The notes under the pieces: generated by a model
The model's input: the letters and a program-made list of their open reading frames with translations, nothing else
Told to the model about the DNA's origin: nothing
Databases searched by the model: none
Made by a program: the position numbers and the translations under genes
Source: Branchiibius cervicis
GTDB taxonomy: Bacteria > Actinomycetota > Actinomycetes > Actinomycetales > Dermatophilaceae
Length of the DNA stretch: 64,000 nucleotides
Reading direction: 5' to 3'
Assembly (NCBI RefSeq): GCF_042661605.1
Contig: NZ_JBHSWJ010000002.1
Coordinates: forward strand, 3,720,001-3,784,000
In this document: in pieces, positions 53,230 to 62,692 of the stretch
Layout: each line of letters starts with the position of its first letter
Numbering within the stretch: the first letter of the stretch is position 1

Positions 53230-53871
53230 TCAGATAGGTAGCCAGGACGGCAGCGAGACCCCGAAGAGTCCCAACGCGAGCAGGACCGCGAACAGTGCGC
53301 AGACCAAACCGCCGACGAGCCGGATGATCGACAGGGGTACGTGGTCGAGCAGTTTGCGGCCCAGCAGCACCGCCAGCCCCGACACCGCGGCCAGCGCCAG
53401 GAACGCGCCGACACCCACACTGAGCGCGACACCCAGGCCGCCGCCGCTCTTGGCCACGAAACCGGCGGTCGCCAACTGGGACAGGTCGCCCCATTCCGCC
53501 AGGAAGAGGATCAGGAACGACGCGGTCACCGCGTGGAAACCGGACGCGGGCCGGGTCGTCTTCTGCTCGAACTCCTCCTCGGTCTCGGCCTCTTCGGCGG
53601 AGGCGTCCTTGGCACTGCGGATCAGCAGGACCGCGGCGATCGCGAACAGCACCATCACCACGGCATGCACCGGCTTCTCCGGCAACCGGCCGATCAGGCC
53701 GCCGAACGCGACCGCGACCACCGTCTGCACGAGGAAGGCCGCGCACACCCCGATCCAGACCAGGATCGGCCGGTAGCGGGTGGCCAGGACCAGGGTCGCG
53801 ATGAACGTCTTGTCCGGCAGTTCGACCAGGAAGATGGTCACGAAGACGGTGACCATCAGCCCGATATCCAT
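53230..53871 (-). CDS. TMEM165/GDT1-family cation exporter
   Basis: 213 residues, six helices in two repeats. The two signature motifs are VELPDKTFIATLVLATRY (ExxDKT) and AEWGDLSQLATAGFVAK (ExGDxSQ). An acidic loop (EEAETEEEFEQ) lies between them. Bacterial members export Mn2+ and help metalloenzymes; in eukaryotes they supply Mn2+ to glycosyltransferases. Lies beside the mannosyltransferase region, which may be relevant. Confidence 0.9.
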   Translation of the reverse strand: MDIGLMVTVFVTIFLVELPDKTFIATLVLATRYRPILVWIGVCAAFLVQTVVAVAFGGLIGRLPEKPVHAVVMVLFAIAAVLLIRSAKDASAEEAETEEEFEQKTTRPASGFHAVTASFLILFLAEWGDLSQLATAGFVAKSGGGLGVALSVGVGAFLALAAVSGLAVLLGRKLLDHVPLSIIRLVGGLVCALFAVLLALGLFGVSLPSWLPI

Positions 53872-53895
53872 GACCCGCGAAGTCTACCTACGCCG

Positions 53896-53901
53896 TACCC
53901 T
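53896..53901 (+). promoter_or_regulatory. -10 hexamer TACCCT of leaderless DUF4446-pheA mRNA
   Basis: Six bases before the GTG at 53908; would drive both genes. Confidence 0.5.
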
Positions 53902-53907
53902 CGATCC

Positions 53908-54386
53908 GTGCAAACCGCCCTGCTCGCGCTGGCCCTCACCCTCGCCGTGCTGGCGCTGCTGGTGGCGGCGGCCGCGCTGTTGCGGTTGCGCGCGATCCAG
54001 CGGCAGTTCACGGCGTTGTGGCCCCCGGACCAGCGACGTGACGCGCTCGCGGTGCTCACCCGCCAGGCCGATCGCAGTACGGCGATCGAGCGGCACCTGG
54101 GCGCCCTCGCCGCGCGTGTCGACGGGCTCACACCGCACGTGGCCGCCGCCCTGCGGCACGTCGCGGTCGTGCGGTACGACGCGTTCGGCGATTCCGGGGG
54201 CAGCTATCGTTCTCGGCGGCGCTGCTGGACGACTCCGGCGACGGACTGGTCATCACCTCGATCCACGCCCGCGACGAGTCGCGCACCTACGCCAAGGGTG
54301 TGCTCTCCGGGCGCTCCGAGGTGAAGCTCACCCCCGAGGAGCAGCAGGCCATTGCCGCCGCCCGCACCAACCGGAAGGACGCCTGA
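53908..54386 (+). CDS. DUF4446-family protein, frameshifted
   Basis: About 159 residues after one G is added to the G5 run at 54196-54200. One N-terminal helix (LLALALTLAVLALLVAAAAL), a short coiled stretch, then the DUF4446 core VVRYDAFGDSGG joined to LSFSAALLDDSGDGLVITSI and ARDESRTYAKGVLSG. No function is established for the family. TGATG overlap with pheA makes it co-translated with it. Confidence 0.85.
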
Positions 54387-55303
54387 TGCGCTACGGATAC
54401 TTCGGTCCCGAGGGCACGTTCACCCAGGCGGCTCTGCTGTCCTGGCGGCCGGCGCAGGGCGCCGAGCACGTGCCCTTCGCCACCGTCGACGCCGCGTTGC
54501 GCGCGGTGCAGTCCGGCGACGTCGACTCCGCGATGGTGCCGATCGAGAACTCCATCGAGGGCGGTGTCCCGGCCACCATCGACGCCCTCAACGCACTGCA
54601 ACTGGTGATCGTCGGGGAAGTCCTCGTGCCCATCACCTTCGTGCTGGTCGCGCCGTCCGGTACGACGCTCGCGGACATCCGCACGATCGGCACCCACTCG
54701 CACGCCTGGGCACAGGTGCGCGGCTGGGCGGCAGCGAACACTCCCGGCGCGACGTACGTGCCGGCGCTGTCAACTGCCGCCGGGCCCCAGGCACTCGAGG
54801 CGGCGCTCGCGGCCGGTGAGCCCGCGCCGTACGACGCAGCCGTCTGCGCTCCGGTCGCCGCCGGCGGCCTCGAGGTGCTCGCGGAGGACATCGGCGACAA
54901 CAAGTCGGCGGTGACGCGGTTCGTGCTGGTGGCGCGGCCCGGTTGGCTGCCGACACCGACCGGCTTCGACAAGACCACGCTTGTGCTCTACCAGCACTCC
55001 GACCGGGCCGGGGGCCTGCTGGAGTTGTTGGAGCAGTTCGCGACCCGCGGAATCAACCTGACCCGATTGGAGTCGCGGCCGACCGGTGCGGCGATGGGTA
55101 GCTACTGTTTTTCGATCGATCTGGAGGGGCATCTGCGCGACGAACGGGTCGCGGACGCCCTTCTCGGACTGCGGCGGACCGCCGCGGACGTGCGTTTCCT
55201 GGGTTCGTACCCGCGGGCCGATCTGCGAGCTGCCACCGTTGAACCAGCCGCCACCGACGCAGCCTTCGCCGATGCGCGGGAATGGCTGCGGTCGCTGGGT
55301 TAG
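54386..55303 (+). CDS. pheA: prephenate dehydratase
   Basis: 305 residues, monofunctional. Converts prephenate to phenylpyruvate in phenylalanine synthesis. Start RYGYFGPEGTFTQAALL, catalytic TRF in SAVTRFVLVAR, and a C-terminal ACT domain GGLLELLEQFATRGINLTRL with the ESRP phenylalanine-binding motif, so feedback inhibition by phenylalanine is expected. The stop overlaps the convergent sortase gene. Confidence 0.95.
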   Translation: MRYGYFGPEGTFTQAALLSWRPAQGAEHVPFATVDAALRAVQSGDVDSAMVPIENSIEGGVPATIDALNALQLVIVGEVLVPITFVLVAPSGTTLADIRTIGTHSHAWAQVRGWAAANTPGATYVPALSTAAGPQALEAALAAGEPAPYDAAVCAPVAAGGLEVLAEDIGDNKSAVTRFVLVARPGWLPTPTGFDKTTLVLYQHSDRAGGLLELLEQFATRGINLTRLESRPTGAAMGSYCFSIDLEGHLRDERVADALLGLRRTAADVRFLGSYPRADLRAATVEPAATDAAFADAREWLRSLG

Positions 55304-56037
55304 GAGGCGGCCGGTTCGGCCCAGACCAGGTAGTTGTTCAGGTGGTGCTGACCGATGAGCGGGCTGTTCTTGTCGCAGGTGATGAGCACCAGGACCGGTG
55401 ACGAACTGCCGCCCCACACCTGCTGGTCGGTCGTGACCTTCGTCTTCAGCTCGGATCGTTTGTCGGTGACCGTGTAGGTCAGGTGGCGCCCGTCGGTGCA
55501 GGTGATGTCCACGGGTGCACCGGTGCGCACCCGGTCCAGGTCGTAGAACTCATCCGGGCCGTCGTAGGTCACGTGGCCGGCGATGACCGTGCGACCGCTG
55601 GTGCCCAACTGGGCCGATTTGTCGTACCACATGGTCGTTTTCGGCGGCGGGTAGATCTGCCCCTGGGCGTTGGTGCCCATCGCCACGACCTGCTCGCCGT
55701 CGATGCCGACACTGCTGACGGACAACCGCGCGGGCACGCAGCCGTTGCCGACCGGCATCACGGAGGTCGGCGTGCTGTACCCGGTGGGGTTCGGCAGGAC
55801 GCTGCCGGCTGTAGCCGTCGAACCCGTGCTCGTGCTCGGGGAATGACCGGTCGTGGCGCTGCCGGCGGAGGAGGTGGCGGTGGTCGAGGTGCTGGTCGGT
55901 GCGGAACTGCTCGTCGCGGCGGTGCCGGTGGTGCCGCTCGGCGTACCCGATGAGGAGTTCGAAGCCCCGCCACCGCACGCGCTGAGCGTGAGTGCGGCCG
56001 CGGCCAGGACGGCGGGGGCGAGCAGGCGGCGAGTCAT
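55300..56037 (-). CDS. class F sortase-like lipoprotein
   Basis: 245 residues. Lipobox LSAC near residue 20, a Ser/Thr-rich linker to about 85, then a sortase domain: ARLSVSSVGIDGEQV, the His in GRTVIAGHVTY, and the Cys in VLVLITCDKNSP. Downstream of the Cys the sequence is IGQHHLNNYLVWA, where class F enzymes usually have an Arg (HYRDN-like). The catalytic Arg thus appears to be missing. Class F sortases attach or trim secreted proteins, targets unknown. Confidence 0.83.
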   Translation of the reverse strand: MTRRLLAPAVLAAAALTLSACGGGASNSSSGTPSGTTGTAATSSSAPTSTSTTATSSAGSATTGHSPSTSTGSTATAGSVLPNPTGYSTPTSVMPVGNGCVPARLSVSSVGIDGEQVVAMGTNAQGQIYPPPKTTMWYDKSAQLGTSGRTVIAGHVTYDGPDEFYDLDRVRTGAPVDITCTDGRHLTYTVTDKRSELKTKVTTDQQVWGGSSSPVLVLITCDKNSPLIGQHHLNNYLVWAEPAAS

Positions 56038-56094
56038 GCTCAGAGTGTGCCTGGTGAACCTGGCCGCTCCGACGCCGCCCGGGCCGGCGGCGGA

Positions 56095-57005
56095 TCAGCC
56101 GCGGACGCTCAGCGCGCTGGGCAGCACTTCGAGGCGTACGCCGATCGCACTGCCCAGGTGGTCGCCGTCGATCTCGATGGGGGTCGGCGTACCGGCTCGC
56201 AGGTCGACGGCTTCGGCGACCCGGCGTTCCACCGCGTGGGTCGAGCGTTTGGAGCGGCTCAAAATGCTGGTGACGACTTTCGGCCAGCCGAGGGCACCGC
56301 CGGCGCGGATTATGACGGCGTCCAGCTCACCGTCGTCGAAGCGGGCACCGGGCATCAGTTGCACCCCGCCGGTGAGGAGTCCGCACGAGCCCACGATGAC
56401 GGTGGTGACCTCGGTGTCGACCGGTTGATCGGCATCGAAGGTGACGGTCATCGGGATGTGGTTGTGCCGAATGTGCCGCAGCCCGTTGACCGGATAGGCC
56501 AGCCAGCTCAGCCTGGCCTTCAGGGCCTCGGGGGTGCCGCCGAGGATGTCTGCATCGAGGCCGAATCCGGCCATCACCAGGCCGTATTCGGGTTCGCTCC
56601 ACCCACCGGAGCCGTCGCGGTCGATGGTGATCCGCATGACATCGATGGGCCGGGGAGTGCCGGTGAGCGCGGCCACCAAGCCGTCCTGGAACCGCCGGTG
56701 CGGCAGCTTCATGTTGCGGGCCAGCAGATTCCCGGTACCGGCACTGAGCAGTCCCAACGGGACCCCGCTGCCCAGAGCACCACTGGCCACCGCGCGGACG
56801 GTCCCGTCCCCGCCGTACGGGCAGACCAGATCGGCACCGTGCTCGATGGCCTGGATCGTTTGACCGCGCCCGGTGTCCTTCGCGGTGGTCTCGAACCACA
56901 TGGGTTCCCCCACCCGTGGCGCTCGAAAACGCCGCGGGCCTGCGATCGCAGGGTGGCGGCGTCGGACACCTTGGTCGGGTTGACGATCACCGCAGCCGTG
57001 GGCAT
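56095..57005 (-). CDS. diacylglycerol kinase-family lipid kinase, frameshifted
   Basis: About 303 residues after adding one base in the run at 56907-56911 (ERHGWG continues as PMWFETTAKDTGRG). DAGK catalytic domain: AAVIVNPTKVSDAATLR, ADLVCPYGGDGTVRAVASG (GGDGT) and LLSAGTGNLLARNMKLP. Soluble, YegS/DgkB-like. Phosphorylates a lipid such as diacylglycerol. The ATG at 57005 has TAGGTT six bases upstream. Divergent from serS. Confidence 0.87.
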
Positions 57006-57011
57006 GACCGC

Positions 57012-57017
57012 AACCTA
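57012..57017 (-). promoter_or_regulatory. -10 hexamer TAGGTT of leaderless lipid kinase gene
   Basis: Six bases before the ATG at 57005. It is 15 bases from the serS hexamer on the other strand, so the two promoters face away from each other in a 40-base gap. Confidence 0.5.
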
Positions 57018-57031
57018 TCCCAGGGCCAGGC

Positions 57032-57037
57032 TAGCCT
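57032..57037 (+). promoter_or_regulatory. -10 hexamer TAGCCT of leaderless serS mRNA
   Basis: Eight bases before the GTG at 57046. Confidence 0.5.
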
Positions 57038-57045
57038 TGTCGATC

Positions 57046-58356
57046 GTGATCGACATCAAGGTGTTGCGGGAGGACCCGGAGCGGGTCAAGGCCAGCCAAC
57101 GAGCCCGGGGAGCCGACGAGTCCCTGGTGGACCAGATCCTGGCGGCCGACTCCGCGCGACGCAACGCGCTGTCGCATTTCGAGGAACTGCGCTCGCAGCA
57201 GAAGTCGGTCAGCAAGCAGGTCGGCGCCGCGATGGGCCAGTTGAACGCCGCCCGCAAACGCGGCGAGGATGTCACGGCCCTGCAGCAACAGGCCGAGCAG
57301 GCCCGCGCCGACGCGGCCGCCCTCGCGGCGCAGGTGAAGTCGCTGGAGGCCCAGGCCGACGAACAGTCGGCGACCTTCGAGGCGCTGTTGAAGAAGGTCG
57401 GCAACATCATCGTCGACGGTGTACCCAGCGGCGGGGAGGACGACTACACGGTCCGTGAGGTCGTGGGTTCCCCGACGCAGTTCGATTTCGAGCCGCTGGA
57501 CCACCTGGCCCTCGGCGAGAAGCTGGGGGCGATCGACATGGAGCGGGGCGCCAAGGTCGCCGGCTCGCGGTTCTACTTCCTGACCGGTGTCGGCGCCCGG
57601 CTCGAACTGGGTCTGTTGCAGATGGGTCTGGCCTTCGCGGTGGAGCACGGGTTCACCCCGATGATCACGCCGTCGCTGGTCCGGCCGGACATCATGACCG
57701 GTGCCGGGTTCCTCGACGAACACGCCGATGAGGTCTACCGGCTCGAAGCCGACGACCTGTACCTGACCGGTACCTCGGAGGTGGCGCTCGCGGGCTACCA
57801 CGCCGACGAGATCATCGACTTGTCGAAGGGGCCGAAGCGCTACGCCGGCTGGTCGACCTGTTACCGCCGCGAGGCCGGCTCGCACGGCAAGGACACCCGG
57901 GGGATCATCCGGGTGCACCAGTTCCAGAAGTTGGAGATGTTCGTCTACTGCGATCCCGCGCAGGCGCAGGCCGAGCACGAGCGGTTGTTGGGCTGGGAGC
58001 GGGAGATGCTGGCCAAGATCGAGGTGCCGTACCGGATCATCGACACCGCGGCGGGCGATCTGGGCAACCCGGCGGCGCGCAAATTCGACTGCGAGGCGTG
58101 GGTGCCGACCCAGGGTCGGTACCGCGAGTTGACGTCGACCTCGAACTGTACGACGTACCAGGCCCGCCGCCTGAACACCCGGTTCCGCACGGACGAGGGC
58201 AAGTCGGAGATCGTTGCAACGCTGAACGGCACGTTGGCGACGACGCGGTGGCTGGTGGCGATTCTGGAGAACCACCAGCAGTCGGACGGCTCGGTCCGAG
58301 TGCCCGCCGCGCTCGCGCCGTACGTCGGTGAGGATGTCCTCAAGCCGGTCACCTGA
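57046..58356 (+). CDS. serS: seryl-tRNA synthetase
   Basis: 436 residues. N-terminal tRNA-binding coiled coil (about 30-110), then class II motifs: LTGTSEVALAGYHADEII, YRREAGSHGKDTRGIIRVHQ (motif 2) and NGTLATTRWLVAILENHQ (motif 3). Intact housekeeping gene charging tRNA-Ser. GTG at 57046 (VIDIKVLREDPERVK) gives the conserved N terminus. Confidence 0.96.
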   Translation: MIDIKVLREDPERVKASQRARGADESLVDQILAADSARRNALSHFEELRSQQKSVSKQVGAAMGQLNAARKRGEDVTALQQQAEQARADAAALAAQVKSLEAQADEQSATFEALLKKVGNIIVDGVPSGGEDDYTVREVVGSPTQFDFEPLDHLALGEKLGAIDMERGAKVAGSRFYFLTGVGARLELGLLQMGLAFAVEHGFTPMITPSLVRPDIMTGAGFLDEHADEVYRLEADDLYLTGTSEVALAGYHADEIIDLSKGPKRYAGWSTCYRREAGSHGKDTRGIIRVHQFQKLEMFVYCDPAQAQAEHERLLGWEREMLAKIEVPYRIIDTAAGDLGNPAARKFDCEAWVPTQGRYRELTSTSNCTTYQARRLNTRFRTDEGKSEIVATLNGTLATTRWLVAILENHQQSDGSVRVPAALAPYVGEDVLKPVT

Positions 58357-58362
58357 CCTGGC

Positions 58363-58368
58363 TAGCCT
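58363..58368 (+). promoter_or_regulatory. -10 hexamer TAGCCT of leaderless histidine kinase gene
   Basis: Six bases before the GTG at 58375 and only six bases after the serS stop; the kinase can be expressed apart from serS. Confidence 0.5.
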
Positions 58369-58374
58369 GGCCCG

Positions 58375-59649
58375 GTGGCGACAGTTGGGGCGTTTTTCGG
58401 TGTCGGAGATCCATGGCGTCGACCGCTTCCTTCGCGTTGGTGGCGCCGGGATATCGCGATTGCGGTCGGCTTCCTGGTGGTGGGAGCGGTCGGTCTGGAG
58501 CTGGAACGCAGCCTGGGCTCGCTGAGCCAGATCGCCGCACCGGAAGTGGTGCAGCACCTGCCGCTGGTACTCGCGGGTGTGCTCATCGTGTGGCGCCGGC
58601 GATTCCCGGTGGCGACCGTCGCAGCCATCACGGTGCTGTGGCTCGTGACCGGGATCCTGCTACCGCCGCTCGCGGTGAGCCTCGTGCTGCAATTCCTTTT
58701 CCTCGCAGTCTTCTACGCGGCAATCGCCTGGGGTGCGCCGCGTGGCCGGACGGTGGCGGTCGTGCTGTTGTGCGTCGCTGCGTTGATGGTGTGGGTGACT
58801 GTCGATCTGGTCCACCGGACCTCAAACGGTGCCTCGTCTCCGGGCCCGTTCCCCTATGCAGCTGCGCTGACCGGTTACATCTACCTGATCAACGCGATCT
58901 ACTTCGGCGGCGCGATCCTGGGTGGAGCGCTGGATTGGCGCAACGCCCGGCAGCGGGCCGCGCTGGCCGGCCAGGCGGGGCTGATCGAGCGACAGGCCGC
59001 CGAGTTGCGTGACCGGTCGGTCGTCGACGAACGCGTCCGGATCGCCCGCGAGCTGCATGATGTGGTCGCGCATCACGTGGCGCTGATGGGCGTGCAAGCA
59101 GCCGCCGCGCGACGCGTGCTCACGGTTGATCCGCCAGCAGCGGCCGGTGCGCTGGAAACCGTTGAGTCATCGGCCCGTTCGGCCGTCACCGAGATGCGCT
59201 CCCTGGTCGGAACGTTGCGCGGCGACGACGCCGAGTCGAGGACTCCGCCACCGACGTTGGCGGACGTCCCGGCGCTGGTAGCCCAGTTCGACACGCTGGG
59301 TCTTGGCACGACGTACGTGCTGGTGGACGTCGATGGCCTGGCCGAGCGGGTGCCCGCAGCAGCGGGTTTCGGGGTGTATCGGGTAGTGCAGGAGGCGCTG
59401 TCCAACGTGCGCGCGCACTCCTCCGCGACGTTTGCGTCGGTGACTGTGCGTGTCGTGCGGGCCGGAGATGGCGCGTACGTCGAGGTGGAGGTTCTCGACG
59501 GCGGCTCCACTCTGGCGGGGACCGCAGGGACGGGCCTGGGGCTGCAGGGCATCCGCGAACGCGTCGCCGCCCTCGGCGGCGAAGCGGACATCGGTCCGCG
59601 GGCGACCGGAGGGTTCCGCGTGCGGGCGCGGATCCCCTTCCTGGTGTAG
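58375..59649 (+). CDS. NarL-type sensor histidine kinase
   Basis: 424 residues. Five or six helices in the first 190 residues, HisKA_3 domain with phospho-acceptor His in RIARELHDVVAHHVALMG, and a HATPase domain (VYRVVQEALSNVRAHS; GTGLGLQGIRERVAALGG). No extracytoplasmic sensor domain of size, so it probably senses through the membrane part. The likely partner response regulator is at 61981-62640, separated by two minus-strand genes. Confidence 0.9.
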   Translation: MATVGAFFGVGDPWRRPLPSRWWRRDIAIAVGFLVVGAVGLELERSLGSLSQIAAPEVVQHLPLVLAGVLIVWRRRFPVATVAAITVLWLVTGILLPPLAVSLVLQFLFLAVFYAAIAWGAPRGRTVAVVLLCVAALMVWVTVDLVHRTSNGASSPGPFPYAAALTGYIYLINAIYFGGAILGGALDWRNARQRAALAGQAGLIERQAAELRDRSVVDERVRIARELHDVVAHHVALMGVQAAAARRVLTVDPPAAAGALETVESSARSAVTEMRSLVGTLRGDDAESRTPPPTLADVPALVAQFDTLGLGTTYVLVDVDGLAERVPAAAGFGVYRVVQEALSNVRAHSSATFASVTVRVVRAGDGAYVEVEVLDGGSTLAGTAGTGLGLQGIRERVAALGGEADIGPRATGGFRVRARIPFLV

Positions 59650-59656
59650 GTCGGGT

Positions 59657-60099
59657 TCACCCGGCGACGGGGTGGATGATGACGTCCCGCCGCAGCAGTC
59701 GCTGGAGCATGCCGGACAACTCGTCGACCTCGTTGTGTCCGATCCCCATGGGCACCGTCACCAAGGCATCAAAAGGTGGCTCGTCGACGGCTTCGACCAG
59801 CGATTCACCGAACATCCAGGCGGTCGCTTGGTCAAGCCAGGCCCGCTGCGTCGCGTCGTCGTCCGACGACGAGACGTGAACTGGCGCGGCATCAGGCGGG
59901 CAGGCCTCGAGGAGAAGCGCCCGATCGAGGCGTTGGACGTCAGCGAGTTTCGTGGCACCGAGCTGTTTGGTCACCGCGGGCTGACTGATACCGAGTTGAC
60001 GTGCGACGGCCGAGTGCGTGATGAGGACGAAGGTCGCGGCCCGCACGAGGAGCAGACGGGACCAGCGAGCAACGTCCTCGGCGCCGGGTCTGAAGCCAT
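59657..60099 (-). CDS. small HTH protein of unknown function, probable frameshift
   Basis: About 147 residues if one base is added near 60080-60086, joining MASDPAP (ATG at 60099) to EDVARWSRLLLVRAATFVLI. Without repair only the GTG at 60046 start is available. An HTH is visible in HSAVARQLGISQPAVTKQLG. The C-terminal 60 residues (WLDQATAWMFGESLVEAVDE; VPMGIGHNEVDELSGMLQRL) match no family I know. No ORF of this type is expected by chance with a clear HTH, but confidence is limited. It ends eight bases after the kinase gene on the other strand. Confidence 0.6.
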
Positions 60100-60177
60100 A
60101 CCGTCACCCCACCAGGGCAAGCCTGTGATCGCCAGCGATCACTGCCGTTTCGTCTGGCCGGCCGTCGAGGCAAGTCC

Positions 60178-61926
60178 TCAGCCGCGCGGGATGTTGCGCA
60201 GGTTGGACCGTGCCATCGCCACGGCCTCCCCGGCGCCGCCGTTGAGCACGATCTTGCTCATGGCCGTCGCGAAGCCGAAGACCTGGTCGGAGGTGATCTT
60301 GGGCGGGATGGACAACGCGCGCGGATCGGTGACGATGTCCACCAACGACGGACCGTCCGAGGCAAGTGATTCCCCGAACGCGCCCTCCAACTGCCGCGGG
60401 TCGGTGACCCGGATCGAATGCCAGCCCATTGCCGCCGCGATATCGGCGAAATTGACTGAGGGAGTGTCGGTTCCGTAGTCAGGCATGGCATCGACGAGCA
60501 TCTCGAGCTTGACCATGCCGAGCGTGGCGTTGTTGAACACCATGACCTTGATCGGCAGGTCGTACATCCGGGCGGTCAGCATGTCGCCCAGCAGCATCGA
60601 CAGCCCGCCGTCGCCGCAGACCGCCACCACCTGACGGTTCGGGAAGGCGAACTGCGCGCCCAGCGCCTGCGGAAGGGCATTGGCCATCGACCCGTGCAGG
60701 AAGGACCCGATCAACCGGCGCGTTCCCAACGGCTCGATGTAGCGGGCCGTCCACACGTTGCACATACCGGTGTCCGCGGTGAAGATCGCGTCCGGCGCCG
60801 CCACCTTGTCCAGGATCGACGCGGCGTACTCAGGGTGGATCGGGACTCGGGTCTCGACGTTCTTCGTATACGCACCAACGGCTTTGCTCATCAGCCGCTC
60901 GTGCTTCTTGAGTGTCTTGGCCAGGAACTTCTGGTCCTTCTTCGGCTCGACCAACTCCTCCAGCGCCAGCAACGTGGGCAGCACATCGCCGTGGACCGGC
61001 AGGTCCACCCCGGTCCGGCGCCCGATGATCGCGGCCCGCCGGTCGACCTGAGCGGTGCGCACATCGGGCAGGAACTGGTCGTAGGGGAAGTCGGTCCCCA
61101 GCAGGAGCAACAGGTCGGCGTCCTCGATCCCGGCGGCTGCCGCGCCGTACCCGAGCAGACCGGTCATCCCCACGTCATAGGGGTTGTCCCACTGGATCTG
61201 GTCCTTGCCGCGCAGGCTGTGCCCGATGGGCGCACCGATCTTCTCGGCGAGCGCAATCACCTGATCGTGCGCCTCACCGGTGCCGTAGCCGGCAAAGATC
61301 GCCACCCGCGACGCGGCGTTGATCGCCTCGGCCAACTGCTGCACCACGGTCGGCGCGGGCATCAGGTGGCCGTGCTCGATCGGCACGTACGCCGGTGCCT
61401 CACCCTGCGCGTCCAGCGACGCCAGATCGCCGGGCAGCGTCACCACCGCCACGCCGCCATCGCCGAGCGCGTGCGAGATAGCCGCGTGCACGACCCGCGG
61501 GGACTGCTGCGGGGTGCTGATCAACTCGCTGTAGACACTGCATTCGTTGAAGAGCCGGTCGGGGTGGGTCTCCTGGAAGTAGGACTGCCCGATCTGGACG
61601 CTCGGGATGTGACTGGCGATCGCCAGGACGGGCGCCCCGGTGCGGTTCGCGTCGTACAGGCCATTGATCAGGTGCAGGTTGCCCGGGCCGCAGGAGCCCG
61701 CGCACACGGCCAGTTCACCGGTCAACTGGGCATCGGCGGAGGCGGCGAACGCCGCTGCCTCTTCGTGCCGGACATGGACCCAGTCGATCCCGCCCTTGGC
61801 GCTGCCCCCGGTCTCCCGCACCGCGTCCACGATGGGATTCAGGCTGTCGCCCACGATCCCGTAGATCCGGCGCACCCCGGCGTCCTGCAGTTGTCCGACA
61901 AGTTGCTGGGCGAGTTTCACGAGCAT
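60178..61926 (-). CDS. poxB: thiamine-pyrophosphate enzyme, pyruvate oxidase/dehydrogenase (PoxB-like)
   Basis: 582 residues. N-terminal Glu in HVRHEEAAAFAASADAQLTG, FAD-type middle domain, and the TPP motif GDGGLSMLLGDML...VMVFNNATLG. Length and the run NPIVDAVRETG, SCGPGNLHLINGLYDANRTG fit PoxB (pyruvate to acetate and CO2 with quinone). The E. coli membrane-binding C-terminal helix is not obvious; the C terminus is VAMARSNLRNIPRG. Placed between a histidine kinase and its likely regulator, on the opposite strand. GAGAGG precedes the ATG. Confidence 0.87.
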   Translation of the reverse strand: MLVKLAQQLVGQLQDAGVRRIYGIVGDSLNPIVDAVRETGGSAKGGIDWVHVRHEEAAAFAASADAQLTGELAVCAGSCGPGNLHLINGLYDANRTGAPVLAIASHIPSVQIGQSYFQETHPDRLFNECSVYSELISTPQQSPRVVHAAISHALGDGGVAVVTLPGDLASLDAQGEAPAYVPIEHGHLMPAPTVVQQLAEAINAASRVAIFAGYGTGEAHDQVIALAEKIGAPIGHSLRGKDQIQWDNPYDVGMTGLLGYGAAAAGIEDADLLLLLGTDFPYDQFLPDVRTAQVDRRAAIIGRRTGVDLPVHGDVLPTLLALEELVEPKKDQKFLAKTLKKHERLMSKAVGAYTKNVETRVPIHPEYAASILDKVAAPDAIFTADTGMCNVWTARYIEPLGTRRLIGSFLHGSMANALPQALGAQFAFPNRQVVAVCGDGGLSMLLGDMLTARMYDLPIKVMVFNNATLGMVKLEMLVDAMPDYGTDTPSVNFADIAAAMGWHSIRVTDPRQLEGAFGESLASDGPSLVDIVTDPRALSIPPKITSDQVFGFATAMSKIVLNGGAGEAVAMARSNLRNIPRG

Positions 61927-61968
61927 GCGTCCTCTCGGTCGGCGGGTAGTCCCACGCTAGCCGCTGGA

Positions 61969-61974
61969 TATGGT
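61969..61974 (+). promoter_or_regulatory. -10 hexamer TATGGT of leaderless response regulator gene
   Basis: Six bases before the ATG at 61981. Confidence 0.5.
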
Positions 61975-61980
61975 CGAGCC

Positions 61981-62640
61981 ATGTCCGAGGCACCCTTGCG
62001 CATCCTGGTCGTCGATGATCAGGCCCTGGTCCGCAGCGGTTTCGCGATGATGCTGTCGGTCGAGCCCGACATCGAGGTCGTCGGTGAAGCGGCCGACGGT
62101 GCCCAATCCGTCGAGGCGACAGCCCGATTGGCGCCGGACGTTGTCCTGATGGACGTCGAGATGCCCCGGTGCAACGGCATCGACGCGTGTCGCAGCATCG
62201 TGTCGGCCGGCACCGCGAAGGTGCTTTTGCTGACGACGTTCGATCGTGACGATTATCTCTTCGAAGGCCTGGCCGCGGGAGCCAGCGGCTTCCTGTTGAA
62301 GAACACCAGCCCCGAGGAGTTGGCCGACGCGATCCGCACCGTCGGCCGTGGTTACGCCCTGCTGGCGCCCGAGGTGACCCGCCGGGTGATCGAGCGCAGT
62401 ACGGCGACCCCCACCCCGGAGCCGGACCGCGCTCTGGAGCAACTCACCCCGCGTGAGCTCGAGGTGCTCACCCTCGTCGGCAAGGGTCTGTCCAATGCGG
62501 AGATAGCGCAGCACCTGGTGTTGGGCGAAAGCACCGTCAAAACCCACCTGTCGAGCGTCCTGGCCAAGTTGCAGTTACGCGACCGGGTGCAGGCCGTCGT
62601 ACGCGCTTACGAAAGCGGCCTCGTCCTGCCGGGGGAGTAG
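61981..62640 (+). CDS. NarL/FixJ-family response regulator
   Basis: 219 residues. Receiver with acidic pair in LVVDDQALVRSG, phospho-acceptor Asp in DVVLMDVEMPRCNG and Lys in SGFLLKNTSPEEL; LuxR HTH LTPRELEVLTLVGKGLSNAE and GESTVKTHLSSVLAKLQLRD. Most likely partner of the kinase at 58375-59649, and controls the ABC exporter that follows (66 bases). Such kinase-regulator-exporter sets often respond to membrane-active compounds. Confidence 0.92.
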   Translation: MSEAPLRILVVDDQALVRSGFAMMLSVEPDIEVVGEAADGAQSVEATARLAPDVVLMDVEMPRCNGIDACRSIVSAGTAKVLLLTTFDRDDYLFEGLAAGASGFLLKNTSPEELADAIRTVGRGYALLAPEVTRRVIERSTATPTPEPDRALEQLTPRELEVLTLVGKGLSNAEIAQHLVLGESTVKTHLSSVLAKLQLRDRVQAVVRAYESGLVLPGE

Positions 62641-62692
62641 CGGCAGGTCGATCTCCGCCCGCGGGTGGATCCGCGGGCCCGGTCGTCGGCCA

